A program made the translations under genes and the position numbers. Below are positions 8,663 through 18,451 of a stretch of DNA of 64,000 nt, piece by piece; the stretch's first letter is position 1, and each line of letters begins with the position of its first letter. Under the pieces are notes generated by a model. It worked only from the letters and a program-made list of their open reading frames with translations. It ran no database searches and was not told where the DNA came from. This stretch comes from Candidatus Latescibacterota bacterium (GTDB lineage Bacteria > JAAXHH01). The stretch spans positions 47,116 to 111,115 of the forward strand of contig JAJEEG010000005.1 of assembly GCA_022821085.1 (NCBI GenBank), in the 5' to 3' direction.

Positions 8663-9631
8663 ATGGCATTTCCCGTACATAGACTGCGGCGCCTGCGCCG
8701 CACCGAACGTCTGCGCAGGATGGTCGGCGAGACCCGGCTTTCCGTGGACGACCTGATCTATCCCCTGTTCATCTGCCCGGGAGAGGGCGTCCGTGCCCCG
8801 GTGGATTCCATGCCTGGCGTGGAGCGGCTATCGGTGGACCAGGGCGCGGAGGTCTGCCGCGAAGTCTCGGACCTGGGCATCCCGGCCGTCATGCTCTTCG
8901 GCATCCCGGAGCACAAGGACGCCTACGGCTCCGGTGCCTACGCGGACGACGGCATCGTCCAACGGGCCATCCGCGCGATCAAGAACGCAGCGCCGGAACT
9001 CACCGTCATCGGCGACGTGTGCCTCTGCGAGTACACCGATCACGGCCACTGCGGTGTCATCAAAGAAGACGACGTGGAGAACGACGCCACCCTACGGCTG
9101 CTCGTCCGGACCGCGCTCTCGCAGGCGAAGGCCGGCGCCGACCTGGTCGCGCCGTCGGACATGATGGACGGCCGCGTGGGTGCGATACGGGAGGCCCTCG
9201 ACGACGAGCGGCTTACGCACGTCCCGATCATGGCCTATTCCGCAAAGTACGCTTCCGCCTACTACGGGCCCTTTCGCGACGCCGCGGACTCGGTCCCGCA
9301 GTTCGGCGACCGCCGTTCCTACCAGATGGACCCGGCGAACTCCAACGAGGCGCTCCGGGAAGTGGAGCTGGACCTCGAGGAAGGCGCAGATATCGTCATG
9401 GTCAAGCCGGCCCTGGCCTATCTCGACGTGATACACCGGGTGAAATCGACCTTTGAAGTGCCGGTGGCCGCCTACAACGTGAGCGGGGAATACGCCATGA
9501 TCAAGGCGGCGGGACAGATGGGATGGATCGATGAAGAACGGGTCGTCCTGGAGTCGCTGACCGCCATAAAGCGCGCCGGCGCCGACATGATCCTCACCTA
9601 CTTCGCGCGGGAGGTCGCGCGCGGCCTATGA
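8663..9631 (+). CDS. hemB: Delta-aminolevulinic acid dehydratase (porphobilinogen synthase)
   Basis: It condenses two 5-aminolevulinates to porphobilinogen. The ATG at 8663 gives 322 residues starting [15 protein letters not shown] longer reading from 8579 would lie over the previous gene and is rejected. The metal loop reads [14 protein letters not shown] and keeps three cysteines, so this is a zinc-type enzyme by family knowledge and not the Asp-type magnesium form. The two Schiff-base lysines fall in [14 protein letters not shown] and [10 protein letters not shown]. The stop overlaps the hemL start by ATGA. Confidence 0.97.
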   Translation: MAFPVHRLRRLRRTERLRRMVGETRLSVDDLIYPLFICPGEGVRAPVDSMPGVERLSVDQGAEVCREVSDLGIPAVMLFGIPEHKDAYGSGAYADDGIVQRAIRAIKNAAPELTVIGDVCLCEYTDHGHCGVIKEDDVENDATLRLLVRTALSQAKAGADLVAPSDMMDGRVGAIREALDDERLTHVPIMAYSAKYASAYYGPFRDAADSVPQFGDRRSYQMDPANSNEALREVELDLEEGADIVMVKPALAYLDVIHRVKSTFEVPVAAYNVSGEYAMIKAAGQMGWIDEERVVLESLTAIKRAGADMILTYFAREVARGL

Positions 9632-10917
9632 ACCGTTCCCGATCCAGCACGCTCTTCGACCAGGCCCAGCGATCCATGCCCGGCGGGGTGAACAGCCCCG
9701 TACGCAATTTCGGGCGGGTCGGAGGCCGCCCCGTCTTCATGGAACGGGGCGCGGGGTCCAAGGTCTACGACGTGGACGGCAACGCGTACATCGACTACCT
9801 GGGATCCTGGGGGCCGCTGATCCTGGGCCACGGCCATCCCGCCGTGGTCGAGGCCCTGAAGAAGGCCTGTGAGCGGGGCACGAGTTTCGGCACGCCCACC
9901 GAAGCCGAGATCAGGCTGGCGGAACTGGTCAAGACCGCCTTCCCGTCCATTGAACTGATTCGCATGGTCAACTCCGGGACGGAAGCGACCATGAGCGCCC
10001 TGCGCGTGGCCCGCGGATACACGGGACGCGACCTGGCGGTCAAGTTCGAGGCGGGGTACCACGGCCACGGAGACAGCTTTCTCATCCAGGCCGGTTCGGG
10101 CGCTGCCACGTTCGGCATCCCCGACAGCCCCGGCGTGCCCGCGGACCTGGCGAAGATGACCCTCAACCTGCCGTACAACGACATCGATGCCGTACGGCGC
10201 ACCCTCTCGGAGCGGGGCGACGACATCGCCTGCGTGATCGTCGAGCCCGTCGCCGGCAACATGGGCATGATCCCGCCTGCCGAGGGTTTTCTCGAAACCA
10301 TCCGGGAGGAGACGGAAAAGCGGGGCATCATCCTGATCTTCGACGAGATCATCACGGGATTCAGGATCGATTTCGGCGGCGCGCAGGAACGGTTCGGCAT
10401 CACGGCCGACATGACCTGCCTGGGCAAGATCATCGGCGGCGGCCTCCCCGTCGGCGCCTACGGAGGGCGCAGGGAAATCATGGAAACCGTGGCGCCCGTC
10501 GGTGCCGTCTACCAGGCCGGCACGCTTTCGGGCAACCCGCTGGCCATGACCGCGGGGTACGAAACGGTGCGGCAGCTTCAGGAACCCGGCGTCTACGAAC
10601 GGCTCGAGCACCTGGCTTCCCGGCTCGGAGACGGCCTTCGCGCCGCGGCGGCAGAGGCGGGCATTCCCGCGTACCTGACGCGCGTCGGGTCCATGATGTG
10701 TACCTTCTTCACCGACCGGGCCGTCAGTAGTTTCGATACCGCCTCCACGTCGGACGCGGATACGTACGGGCGGTACTTCTGGAACATGCTGGACCGCGGC
10801 GTCTACCTGGCGCCTTCGCGTCTCGAAACGGGATTCGTGTCCCTGGCCCACACCGAAGAGGACATCGACCGGACCCTCGACGCGGCCCGGGAGAGCCTGC
10901 ATCTATTGAAAACATAG
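9628..10917 (+). CDS. hemL: Glutamate-1-semialdehyde 2,1-aminomutase
   Basis: This PLP enzyme moves the amino group of glutamate-1-semialdehyde (the HemA product) to give 5-aminolevulinate. The protein has 429 residues, the normal length. It opens with [20 protein letters not shown], contains [28 protein letters not shown] and [10 protein letters not shown], and has the PLP lysine at Lys267 in [15 protein letters not shown]. The ATGA overlap with hemB makes it the last gene of the operon. After the stop the sequence becomes AT-rich for about 100 bases. Confidence 0.97.
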   Translation: MNRSRSSTLFDQAQRSMPGGVNSPVRNFGRVGGRPVFMERGAGSKVYDVDGNAYIDYLGSWGPLILGHGHPAVVEALKKACERGTSFGTPTEAEIRLAELVKTAFPSIELIRMVNSGTEATMSALRVARGYTGRDLAVKFEAGYHGHGDSFLIQAGSGAATFGIPDSPGVPADLAKMTLNLPYNDIDAVRRTLSERGDDIACVIVEPVAGNMGMIPPAEGFLETIREETEKRGIILIFDEIITGFRIDFGGAQERFGITADMTCLGKIIGGGLPVGAYGGRREIMETVAPVGAVYQAGTLSGNPLAMTAGYETVRQLQEPGVYERLEHLASRLGDGLRAAAAEAGIPAYLTRVGSMMCTFFTDRAVSSFDTASTSDADTYGRYFWNMLDRGVYLAPSRLETGFVSLAHTEEDIDRTLDAARESLHLLKT

Positions 10918-11033
10918 ATTGTTAAAGACATAGACAATTAAAATAATAGTTTATTCAAATCCGACTTTATTAAAATCAAGTGCGGTAGATCTACACGACC
11001 CGCATTACAGTCCCTATCCGGGAGGAGTCCAAA

Positions 11034-13157
11034 GTGATTCGCACCTATAGTCGCGCGTTCGCTATGGTATTGATTTCAATGTCCTTCATGATCCTGACCG
11101 GGTGCGGCGGCGGGGACAGCGGTCCGACGAGCCCCACGCCGTCCACACCGACGCCGCCGGCACCGCCGGCACCACCGCCCACGCCGGTGGCGACGAGCAT
11201 TGCCGTCACGCCTGCGTCGCACACCCTGTCGGCGATCGGTGCGACCGTACAACTGTCGGCAACGGTCAGGGACCAGAACAACAATCCGATGTCCGGGCAA
11301 ACGGTTAACTGGAACAGCAGCAACACCGCTGTGGCGACCGTGAGCGGCAGTGGCCTGGTGACGGCGGTGAGCAATGGGACCGCGCAGATCACGGCGCGCT
11401 CCGGCAACGCGTCGGGCACCGCGAACATCACGGTGGCTGAGCCCGTGCCGACCCGTATCACGGTCACGCCCTCGTCCCATACGCTGGAGGCGATCGGGGC
11501 TACCGTTCAACTCAGCGCAACGGTGCGGGATCAGCGGAACAATGTCATGTCCGGCCAGACCATTACCTGGTCGAGCGGCGACGAGGCCGTGGCGACCGTG
11601 AGCGCGACTGGCCTCGTGACGGCCGTGGCCAACGGCATGACTGAAATCACGGCCAAATCCGGCAGCCTGACTTCCAGTGCGGAAATTACCGTGTCCGAAC
11701 CCGTGCCGACCACCGTCACGATCGAACCGGCGTCGCACACGCTCGAAGCGATCGGCGACACGTTGCAGCTCGCGGCCGTCGTACTGGACCAGTACGAAAA
11801 CGCGATGGCGGATGCGGCCGTGACCTGGTCGAGCGGCGACGAGGCCGTGGCGACCGTGGATGAGGACGGACTGGTGACCGCGGTGGATAACGGCATGGCG
11901 GACATTACGGCCCAGGCCGGAGACGCCATGGGCAGTGCGGCGATCACCGTCGCTCAGGCTCCAGCCAGCGTCACTGTAGCGGTCGAATCCGGGACCACCA
12001 CCCTGGCCGCCATCGGACAGACCCTGCAGCTCACGGTATCCGTCAGCGATGCGAACGACCATCCCATTGCCGAACCAGCCGTCACGTGGACGAGCAGTGA
12101 CGAAGCGGTGGTTACCGTGGACCAGGATGGACTGGTAACGGCGGTGGGCAACGGCATGGCCGACGTTGTGGCCACGGCGGGCGACGTATCGGACATGGTG
12201 AGCATTACGGTCATGGAAACATCCGAACCCGTGGCGACAACCGTCATGATCGATCCGGCGTCGCACACGCTCGAAGCGATCGGCGAAACCGTGCAGCTTG
12301 CGGCCGTCGTGCTGGACCAGGACGAGAACGTGATGGCGGACGCGGCCGTGACCTGGTCGAGCGGCGACGAGGCCGTGGCGACCGTGGATGCGGACGGCCT
12401 GGTGACCGCGGTGGATAACGGCATGGCGGATATCGCGGCGCAGTCCGGAGACGCCGTGGGCAGCGCGGCGATCACCGTCGCCCAGGTCCCGGCCGGAATC
12501 AGCATCGACGTTGACGCCGAAGCCACTACGCTCACCGAAGTCGGGCAGACCCTTCAGCTCATGGTCACCGTCAGCGACGCGAATGACGCGCCCATCTCAG
12601 AACCGGCCGTCATGTGGACGAGCAGTGACGTAGCGGTGGTCACCGTGGACGGGGATGGACTGGTAACGGCGGTGGGCAACGGCATGGCCGACGTTGAGGC
12701 AACGGCGGGCGACGTGTCGGACATGGTGAGCATTACGGTGATGGTAATGGTGGATGAAGGGGATACGCGAGAATACACGCCGTGGGTTGGGGTAAGGGTT
12801 AATGATAGCGGAAATTTGGTATTCAGTGTAAGTGGAATTGGTATTGAAGTAACTGGCTGTTTCACTGAGAATCCTATCATCAGAAGCGGCATCGCGGGGG
12901 CCCTACCCCCAGAGGGAATTAAAGACTGGACGAATACTTTTACTGGAGACACCCTTACTATTCACTTTTCCATATGGCAGCGAAGCGAAGATATGGGCGG
13001 TACGTGGAATGACGTCGAGGATACCAGGGTGGAGTACAACGCTTGCGCATATGATGGTCCTGATGTCGCCGGTGAATATCGACTGGTCGGTGAAATTACG
13101 CTCAACGGTGAGACGGAATTCCGCCGCAGCGAGAATACGTTTACCATCGATCCCTGA
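11034..13157 (+). CDS. Lipoprotein with six bacterial Ig-like (BIG2-type) repeats
   Basis: A 707-residue secreted protein. The GTG start is preceded by GGAGGAG. The N-terminus is a lipoprotein signal with lipobox LTGC (Cys24), then a Pro/Thr linker. Six tandem domains of about 85-90 residues follow, each with the SHTLEAIG...VQL, VTWSSGDEAVATV and GLVTAV..G.A.ITA pattern of BIG2 domains. Domains 3-4 and 5-6 form a two-domain unit copied with a 528-base period. The last 130 or so residues are an unrelated domain rich in aromatic residues, and its DNA is visibly AT-richer than the repeats. The protein is probably anchored at the outer membrane and mediates contacts. A hairpin terminator follows. 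The domain type is clear; the ligand is unknown. Confidence 0.9.
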   Translation: MIRTYSRAFAMVLISMSFMILTGCGGGDSGPTSPTPSTPTPPAPPAPPPTPVATSIAVTPASHTLSAIGATVQLSATVRDQNNNPMSGQTVNWNSSNTAVATVSGSGLVTAVSNGTAQITARSGNASGTANITVAEPVPTRITVTPSSHTLEAIGATVQLSATVRDQRNNVMSGQTITWSSGDEAVATVSATGLVTAVANGMTEITAKSGSLTSSAEITVSEPVPTTVTIEPASHTLEAIGDTLQLAAVVLDQYENAMADAAVTWSSGDEAVATVDEDGLVTAVDNGMADITAQAGDAMGSAAITVAQAPASVTVAVESGTTTLAAIGQTLQLTVSVSDANDHPIAEPAVTWTSSDEAVVTVDQDGLVTAVGNGMADVVATAGDVSDMVSITVMETSEPVATTVMIDPASHTLEAIGETVQLAAVVLDQDENVMADAAVTWSSGDEAVATVDADGLVTAVDNGMADIAAQSGDAVGSAAITVAQVPAGISIDVDAEATTLTEVGQTLQLMVTVSDANDAPISEPAVMWTSSDVAVVTVDGDGLVTAVGNGMADVEATAGDVSDMVSITVMVMVDEGDTREYTPWVGVRVNDSGNLVFSVSGIGIEVTGCFTENPIIRSGIAGALPPEGIKDWTNTFTGDTLTIHFSIWQRSEDMGGTWNDVEDTRVEYNACAYDGPDVAGEYRLVGEITLNGETEFRRSENTFTIDP
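11707..12762 (+). repeat. Duplicated two-domain Ig unit, period 528 bp
   Basis: The 29-base stretch beginning GCGTCGCACACGCTCG at 11730 recurs at 12258, and similarity runs through the two-domain unit on both sides. The unit is 176 codons long, so the duplication is in frame. Confidence 0.85.
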
Positions 13158-13222
13158 CAGCCAGGAACGGGGACCGTGTAACATTCGTTTCGATCAAAAA
13201 TAGTTTACAACTGCAACCTTAT

Positions 13223-13257
13223 AGGGGATCGACGGGTCCAATCCGTAGATCCCCTTT
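13223..13257 (+). terminator. Hairpin terminator after the Ig-repeat lipoprotein gene
   Basis: Arms AGGGGATCGACGG (13223-13235) and CCGTAGATCCCCT (13243-13255) pair over 13 positions with one mismatch around a 7-base loop, followed by TT. The stem is strong and the T-run short. It lies 66 bases after the stop. Confidence 0.65.
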
Positions 13258-13345
13258 CCATTCCGCCGGGCATGTGACGCCCTGGGCCGCGACATCAGTA
13301 TACAACCGCAGTGTACATCCGTGAGAACCGGGAGTGGATGTGGCC

Positions 13346-15724
13346 ATGATTAAAAACCACCTCGTCATCGCGCTGCGGCACCTCTTCGGCAACAAGAGCT
13401 ACTTCCTCATCAACACGCTGGGCCTTTCGACCGGAATTGCCTGCAGCCTGCTCGTTTTCCTCTTCGTACGCCAGGAATGGACCTTCGATACCTTCCATGA
13501 GAAAGCGGACCGGATTTACCGTGTAAACGTTTCGGGGCAGGGATTCGACGGTACGCCGTTCCGCACCGCGATTACACCGATTCCGCTCGCGCCGGCGCTG
13601 AAACGCCAGTTTCCCGGAGTGGTCGAAACGGTCAAGATTCGGTCGTTCGGGCGTGGACTGGTGGTGCGTGTCGGGGACGACACGTTCAGGGAAGATGGCA
13701 TGCTTACTTGCGATCCCTCGTTCTTCCAGGTGTTTTCGTTTCCGCTTATCGAAGGAGATCCCGAGACGGTATTCGCCGATTTCAACGCCCTGGTGATCAG
13801 TCGGTCCATAGCGGCGAAATACTTTGGCCAGGAAAGCGCACTGGGCCGGCAACTCACGATCAGGGATGAGCCGTTTACCGTGACCGGCGTGACGGAGGAT
13901 AACCCGGGCAATTCCAGCATTCAATTCGATTTCCTGCTTCCCTTCGAGCGGACGATTGGCATGACACCCTGGCTCGCCGATGCCGTTGACAGCTGGAACT
14001 ACTCGGTCACGTCCACTTACGCGGAATTGTCGGATCCGCAACAGGCCGATCTGCTCACGGAACAGTTCGCCGATTTCTCCCGCGCCCATTTCTCGGGGCA
14101 GATGTCCAGGATGCTGGAAATCCAGGCGCTCACGGACACCCACCTGGACCCTGGAGTAGGCAACGGTCTGGGTACCGCCAGCGATCCGAACAGGTCCTAC
14201 TTACTGATCAGCATCGCGCTGCTTGTCCTTTTCATAGCGTGCGTCAACTTCATGAACCTGGCCATATGCCGTTCCTCGACCCGCGCGAAGGAGGTCGGTC
14301 TCCGCAAGGTGTTCGGCGCGCAGCAGTCGCAGATCGCGGGGCAGCACCTGGGCGAATCGCTGGTGCTGAGTTGCTTCGCCCTCGTGCTCGGGGTGATCCT
14401 GGCCCATCTCTTCCTGCCCATCTTCAATTCGCTGGCGGGGAGCTCGCTCGTCCTCGACTACCTTTCCAGCGGGTCCACGCTGGCCGCACTCCTGGCCTTC
14501 ACCTTGCTGGTCGCCTTCGTATCCGGCAGTTACCCGTCCCTGGTCCTTTCCCGGTTCAATCCGGTCGCCATCTTCCAGCGGCGGATTCAGGTCGGCGGGC
14601 CGAACCTGCTCATCCGGGGCCTCATGGTCGTGCAGTTCGGGCTTTCCGCGGCGCTCGTCGTCTCCATTCTGGTCATGGCGCGGCAACTGGATTTCGCCCG
14701 GACCGGGGACCTCGGATACAATGCCGAGAACATCGTCGTGATTGAGAAAGACCAGGGTTCCGGCAGCCTGGATGTTTTCAGGAACCGGGTGATATCCTAC
14801 GAGGGCGTGCTGGACGTGACCGGTGTATCGAACTCCTTCGGTCCGAACCGGGGACTGGCCCAGGCCGCGTACGCCGACTCGGCCGGCAACCGGCTGGAAG
14901 CGTTCATGTATACCGTGGATTACGACTACGTGAAAACCCTGGAACTGAACCTCGTATCGGGTCGCGATTTCTCGCGGGAGTTCGGGGGAGACGAATCGGG
15001 GTCATGCATCATCAACGAGGCCGCGGCCAGGTCGATGGGATGGGAAGATCCTGTCGGCCGCACGCTGCCGCACGGCGTCACGGTCGTCGGCGTTGTGGAG
15101 GACTACCATTACCGGTCCATGCACCACGAGATCGAACCCGTCATACTCACGCTCAATCCGGTGGCATTCGGGGATGAAATGGATCAGATCCGTTTTTTCC
15201 TGGTGCGCGTCAGCGAGCGGGGCCTGCCCGCCACGCTGGATCTGCTGAGAGATGCATGGACCGAAGTGGCGCCGGGATCGCCCTTCGGGTACTTCTTCCT
15301 GGATGACGACCTTGCCCGATTCTACGTGGAAGAGGCCAACCTGGCGCGGATCTTCACCTATTCAGCGGCCTTCGCCCTGCTGATCGCCTGCCTGGGTGTA
15401 TACGGCCTGGTCTCCCTGGAGGTCGTCCGACGCACTCGGGAGGTCGGCATCCGCAAGGTGATGGGCGCCGCCGTATCGGACATCATGGGCTTGCTGTCGA
15501 AACAGTTCGTCTACCTCGTCCTCATCGCGAACGTCCTCGCCTGGCCGGCGGCCTGGTGGCTCATGAACGAATGGCTGGCCGACTTCGCCTACCGCGCCGA
15601 ACTCGGCGTGGGACCGTTTATCCTGGCAGGTCTCGTGGTCCTTGCCATTACCCTGGTTACCGTCAGCCTGCAGACCTTCCGAAGCGCTCTGATCAATCCG
15701 GCGGATACCCTGCGGCGCGAGTAG
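13346..15724 (+). CDS. FtsX/MacB-family ABC transporter permease (two FtsX domains with periplasmic MacB-type domains)
   Basis: A permease of about 792 residues. It begins IKNHLVIALRHLFGNKSYFLINTLGLSTGIACSLL, the N-terminal pattern of the large MacB-like permeases of FCB-group bacteria. A membrane segment at about 18-40 is followed by a periplasmic MacB_PCD-like domain. Three membrane segments with SSTRAKEVGLRKVFGA follow in the middle, then a second periplasmic domain, and three final segments with RRTREVGIRKVMGA. The two 'EVGIRKV' motifs mark the paired FtsX domains. No ATPase gene adjoins it, so the partner must be elsewhere. Such proteins couple ATP hydrolysis to periplasmic work or export. 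In-frame GTG codons at 13334 and 13340 are alternative starts. Confidence 0.9.
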   Translation: MIKNHLVIALRHLFGNKSYFLINTLGLSTGIACSLLVFLFVRQEWTFDTFHEKADRIYRVNVSGQGFDGTPFRTAITPIPLAPALKRQFPGVVETVKIRSFGRGLVVRVGDDTFREDGMLTCDPSFFQVFSFPLIEGDPETVFADFNALVISRSIAAKYFGQESALGRQLTIRDEPFTVTGVTEDNPGNSSIQFDFLLPFERTIGMTPWLADAVDSWNYSVTSTYAELSDPQQADLLTEQFADFSRAHFSGQMSRMLEIQALTDTHLDPGVGNGLGTASDPNRSYLLISIALLVLFIACVNFMNLAICRSSTRAKEVGLRKVFGAQQSQIAGQHLGESLVLSCFALVLGVILAHLFLPIFNSLAGSSLVLDYLSSGSTLAALLAFTLLVAFVSGSYPSLVLSRFNPVAIFQRRIQVGGPNLLIRGLMVVQFGLSAALVVSILVMARQLDFARTGDLGYNAENIVVIEKDQGSGSLDVFRNRVISYEGVLDVTGVSNSFGPNRGLAQAAYADSAGNRLEAFMYTVDYDYVKTLELNLVSGRDFSREFGGDESGSCIINEAAARSMGWEDPVGRTLPHGVTVVGVVEDYHYRSMHHEIEPVILTLNPVAFGDEMDQIRFFLVRVSERGLPATLDLLRDAWTEVAPGSPFGYFFLDDDLARFYVEEANLARIFTYSAAFALLIACLGVYGLVSLEVVRRTREVGIRKVMGAAVSDIMGLLSKQFVYLVLIANVLAWPAAWWLMNEWLADFAYRAELGVGPFILAGLVVLAITLVTVSLQTFRSALINPADTLRRE

Positions 15725-15835
15725 GCGGTTTTAGTTTGACCGCCTCGGAGACGGCCTGTAAATTTCTGGTGTATCGATTAATTCGATGGTTTTCCCACCT
15801 TTGGCGGATGTGCTCGCCCACTACACCGATTGATT

Positions 15836-18415
15836 ATGTCCAGATACTGCGTTCTGCTCGTTGCGGCCCTGGTGATCTGTGCATCGCAGCGTCCGGTCCT
15901 GGCCCTGCCCTCGTCACTACCCGCGGCTTCGTTCTCGCCCGCGCCTGTGCCGTCGCCCTCACCCTCGACCTCGTTCTCGCCCGTGTCTGAGCATCCTGTA
16001 CTTGCGAATCTCCATGATGCTTCCCTGGAAGCGGGCAAGGCGCATTACGAAGCCAAACGGTTCCAGGAAGCGCTGGCGCTGTTTCAGCAGGCGGTAGAGG
16101 AGGACGAGTCTTCCGCTCCGGCGTACTACTGGCGAGGCATGGCACAATACGAACTTGCAGCATACCGCAAGGCGGTCGTTTCGTTCAAGCGTACGGTCCA
16201 ACTGGACAAAAATTCGGCATCGGGCTACATGGGACTGGGCAAGTCCTACCTGCAGATGAAACACCGGAGACTGGACGCACGTCACGCCTTGCGCAGGGCG
16301 GCCAGACTGGCGCCGGACGACCCGGTAATCCAGTACCAACTGGGCATGGCCCATATGAACGTACGAAAGACCGACCAGATTGTCGGCGGCGAAAGGGACG
16401 GCCGGACTTTCTTCCTCAAGGTGGCTGTTCTAGATCCTGATCATCCCGATGCGCTTTTCCAGATCGGCCGTTGTTACGAACGGCCCGAGTCACCCGAATT
16501 CGACATAGCGATGGCGGCCTACGTCGCTCAGTTCCGGGTCAACTCCGACCATTACGACGCACTCGACCGTTTCGTCTATCTGGCCCTTCTTACCGAAGAG
16601 TATGGCCTGGCCGTGGAACTACTCGAACGGGCCGCGGACGACCTGGGAACAGCGGACGAGTCGGGAACAGCAGACGACCAGGGAATATCGGGACCGGCGA
16701 TCGTCGGGAACCTGCGGAAGCAATTCAGCACGCTCTCCGAAGCCTCGGAACCACGACCCGACGTTTTGCATGAAGTTATCGAGACCTACTTTTCCCTGAT
16801 AGAACCTGACGAAAAGGAATTCTACCGGGACCTGGCGCACGTAGCGCCTCGGGACGAACTGGCGTCCTGGCAGGACGCCGTCGGCAGCGAACGTGATGCG
16901 CGCTGGCATGCCTTCTGGAACGCCAGGGACTCGAATCCCGCCACGGTGGTGAATGAACGCCTCGTGGAGCATTACCGGCGGGTCATGTACGCCCGGTACC
17001 ATTTCTCGCAGGGGCAGCACCCCTATGACCGCCGCGGCGAGATTTACGTACGCTACGGAGCACCGGAAGACCGCCGCGGCGACGTCATGATCGCGGACCA
17101 GAACGCCTACGGGTCAGCCACGATTTCCGATGTTCCGGCCGTGGACGCGATCCGGGAGCAGAATGAACGGTATGGTTATCGATTGCGTGTCGACCGGGGT
17201 CAAATGACGATCGTCCCGCCCGTTGGTATGACTGAAGAAGAAATGTACGAGACTGGCGGAGTAGGCAGATTTGCTGATGATGGAACGTACGTAGCTGGCG
17301 GAACAGGCGGAATGTTGGCCGACGGTATCGTCGTCTCATCCGCGGCCCTGGCCCGCCAGAGAGCGGAAAGGGAAATGGGTGCGGGTTTCGCCACCGAAAG
17401 CTGGGTATACGCCCGTTACGGCCTGGAACTGTTCTTCGTCGACCAGTTCGGTGGGGGCCGGTTCGATTACCCCTGGGGAAATCTGCTGAGCTCACAGCGG
17501 GAGATGGTCCGGCAGGAACAGTTCAGCCCCCGGCGGCTCGCTGAGGAACTGATCGCCAAAGCGCCCGAAGAATACCTGCATGACCTCGGTGGCGGCCCCC
17601 TTGAGTACGCCTTCGACGCCGTGAGCTTCAGGGCGGACAACGGCGCGACGGAGCTGGACCTGTCCTACAGCATTCCCGTCTGGCAGTTCGGCGACGTAAC
17701 GGATGGTCTTGGGAATCGTACCCGTCTCGAACACCAGGTCATCCTGCGCGATTCCGACATGAGCCCGCGGTTCAGCCACGCGTTCGGGTTCGGTCCGTTC
17801 GACCGGCCGAAGCGGCAGCTGGCCGAAAGCATCGTGAAAGTCCCGGTATATACCTTGCCAGAGCGCGTCGTGGCGCCGTCGGGAAGCTTCACGCTGGCGG
17901 TCCAGGTGCGGGACGAAACGTCGCAAAGAACCGGGGTGTATCTAAGGCCGGTCTTCTTGTCCGATTACAGCGGCGAGGAACTGCTCATCAGCGATCTCAA
18001 GCTGGCTACCCTGATCACGCCGTCCGGCGTACAGGGTCCCTTCGTGCGCAAGGGACTGAACATCACGCCCAATCCGGGACGGCTCTACATACGAGAAAAC
18101 CCCGTTTACGTCTACTACGAAATCTACAACCTGGCTATGGACCCGGACGGGAAGACCGAATACGAGATCCTCTACGAGATCAGCCCCCGGGAAGGTAGTG
18201 CGCGGCCCAGCTGGTCGGCCCGAAGGCAACGGGACATGCAGACGGTGATGATGGCTTTCTCGGGAGAAGGTATTTCGACCGAGGACCGGGAGTACACGTC
18301 GCTGGACACCTCCGGTCTGCCGGCGGGCGAGTACGTGCTCACCGTCACGTTCACCGACCAGAACGCGGGAAGCACCGTATCCAGATCGGCCAACTTCCTG
18401 GTCATGGAACGGTAG
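15836..18415 (+). CDS. Secreted TPR / GWxTD-domain protein
   Basis: An 860-residue exported protein. The ATG at 15836 gives a signal peptide (MSRYCVLLVAALVICASQ, cleavage likely after VLA), then a Ser/Pro-rich linker. TPR repeats cover about residues 60-230 (AHYEAKRFQEALALFQQAV, YRKAVVSFKRTVQLDKN). The middle has the GWxTD-domain pattern: WHAFWNARDSNPATVVNE, YRRVMYARYHFS and RGEIYVRYGAPEDRRGD. The C-terminal half is beta-rich, with domains like those following GWxTD in other proteins. GWxTD proteins are typical of Gemmatimonadota, Latescibacterota and relatives, and their function is unknown. An inverted repeat (AGGCGGT/ACCGCCT at 15723-15745) lies in the gap before it. A TTG at 15830 is an alternative start. 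Confidence 0.88.
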   Translation: MSRYCVLLVAALVICASQRPVLALPSSLPAASFSPAPVPSPSPSTSFSPVSEHPVLANLHDASLEAGKAHYEAKRFQEALALFQQAVEEDESSAPAYYWRGMAQYELAAYRKAVVSFKRTVQLDKNSASGYMGLGKSYLQMKHRRLDARHALRRAARLAPDDPVIQYQLGMAHMNVRKTDQIVGGERDGRTFFLKVAVLDPDHPDALFQIGRCYERPESPEFDIAMAAYVAQFRVNSDHYDALDRFVYLALLTEEYGLAVELLERAADDLGTADESGTADDQGISGPAIVGNLRKQFSTLSEASEPRPDVLHEVIETYFSLIEPDEKEFYRDLAHVAPRDELASWQDAVGSERDARWHAFWNARDSNPATVVNERLVEHYRRVMYARYHFSQGQHPYDRRGEIYVRYGAPEDRRGDVMIADQNAYGSATISDVPAVDAIREQNERYGYRLRVDRGQMTIVPPVGMTEEEMYETGGVGRFADDGTYVAGGTGGMLADGIVVSSAALARQRAEREMGAGFATESWVYARYGLELFFVDQFGGGRFDYPWGNLLSSQREMVRQEQFSPRRLAEELIAKAPEEYLHDLGGGPLEYAFDAVSFRADNGATELDLSYSIPVWQFGDVTDGLGNRTRLEHQVILRDSDMSPRFSHAFGFGPFDRPKRQLAESIVKVPVYTLPERVVAPSGSFTLAVQVRDETSQRTGVYLRPVFLSDYSGEELLISDLKLATLITPSGVQGPFVRKGLNITPNPGRLYIRENPVYVYYEIYNLAMDPDGKTEYEILYEISPREGSARPSWSARRQRDMQTVMMAFSGEGISTEDREYTSLDTSGLPAGEYVLTVTFTDQNAGSTVSRSANFLVMER

Positions 18416-18451
18416 CCGTCATCGTGGCGCCGAGACAGCCAAGTCGGCCCT

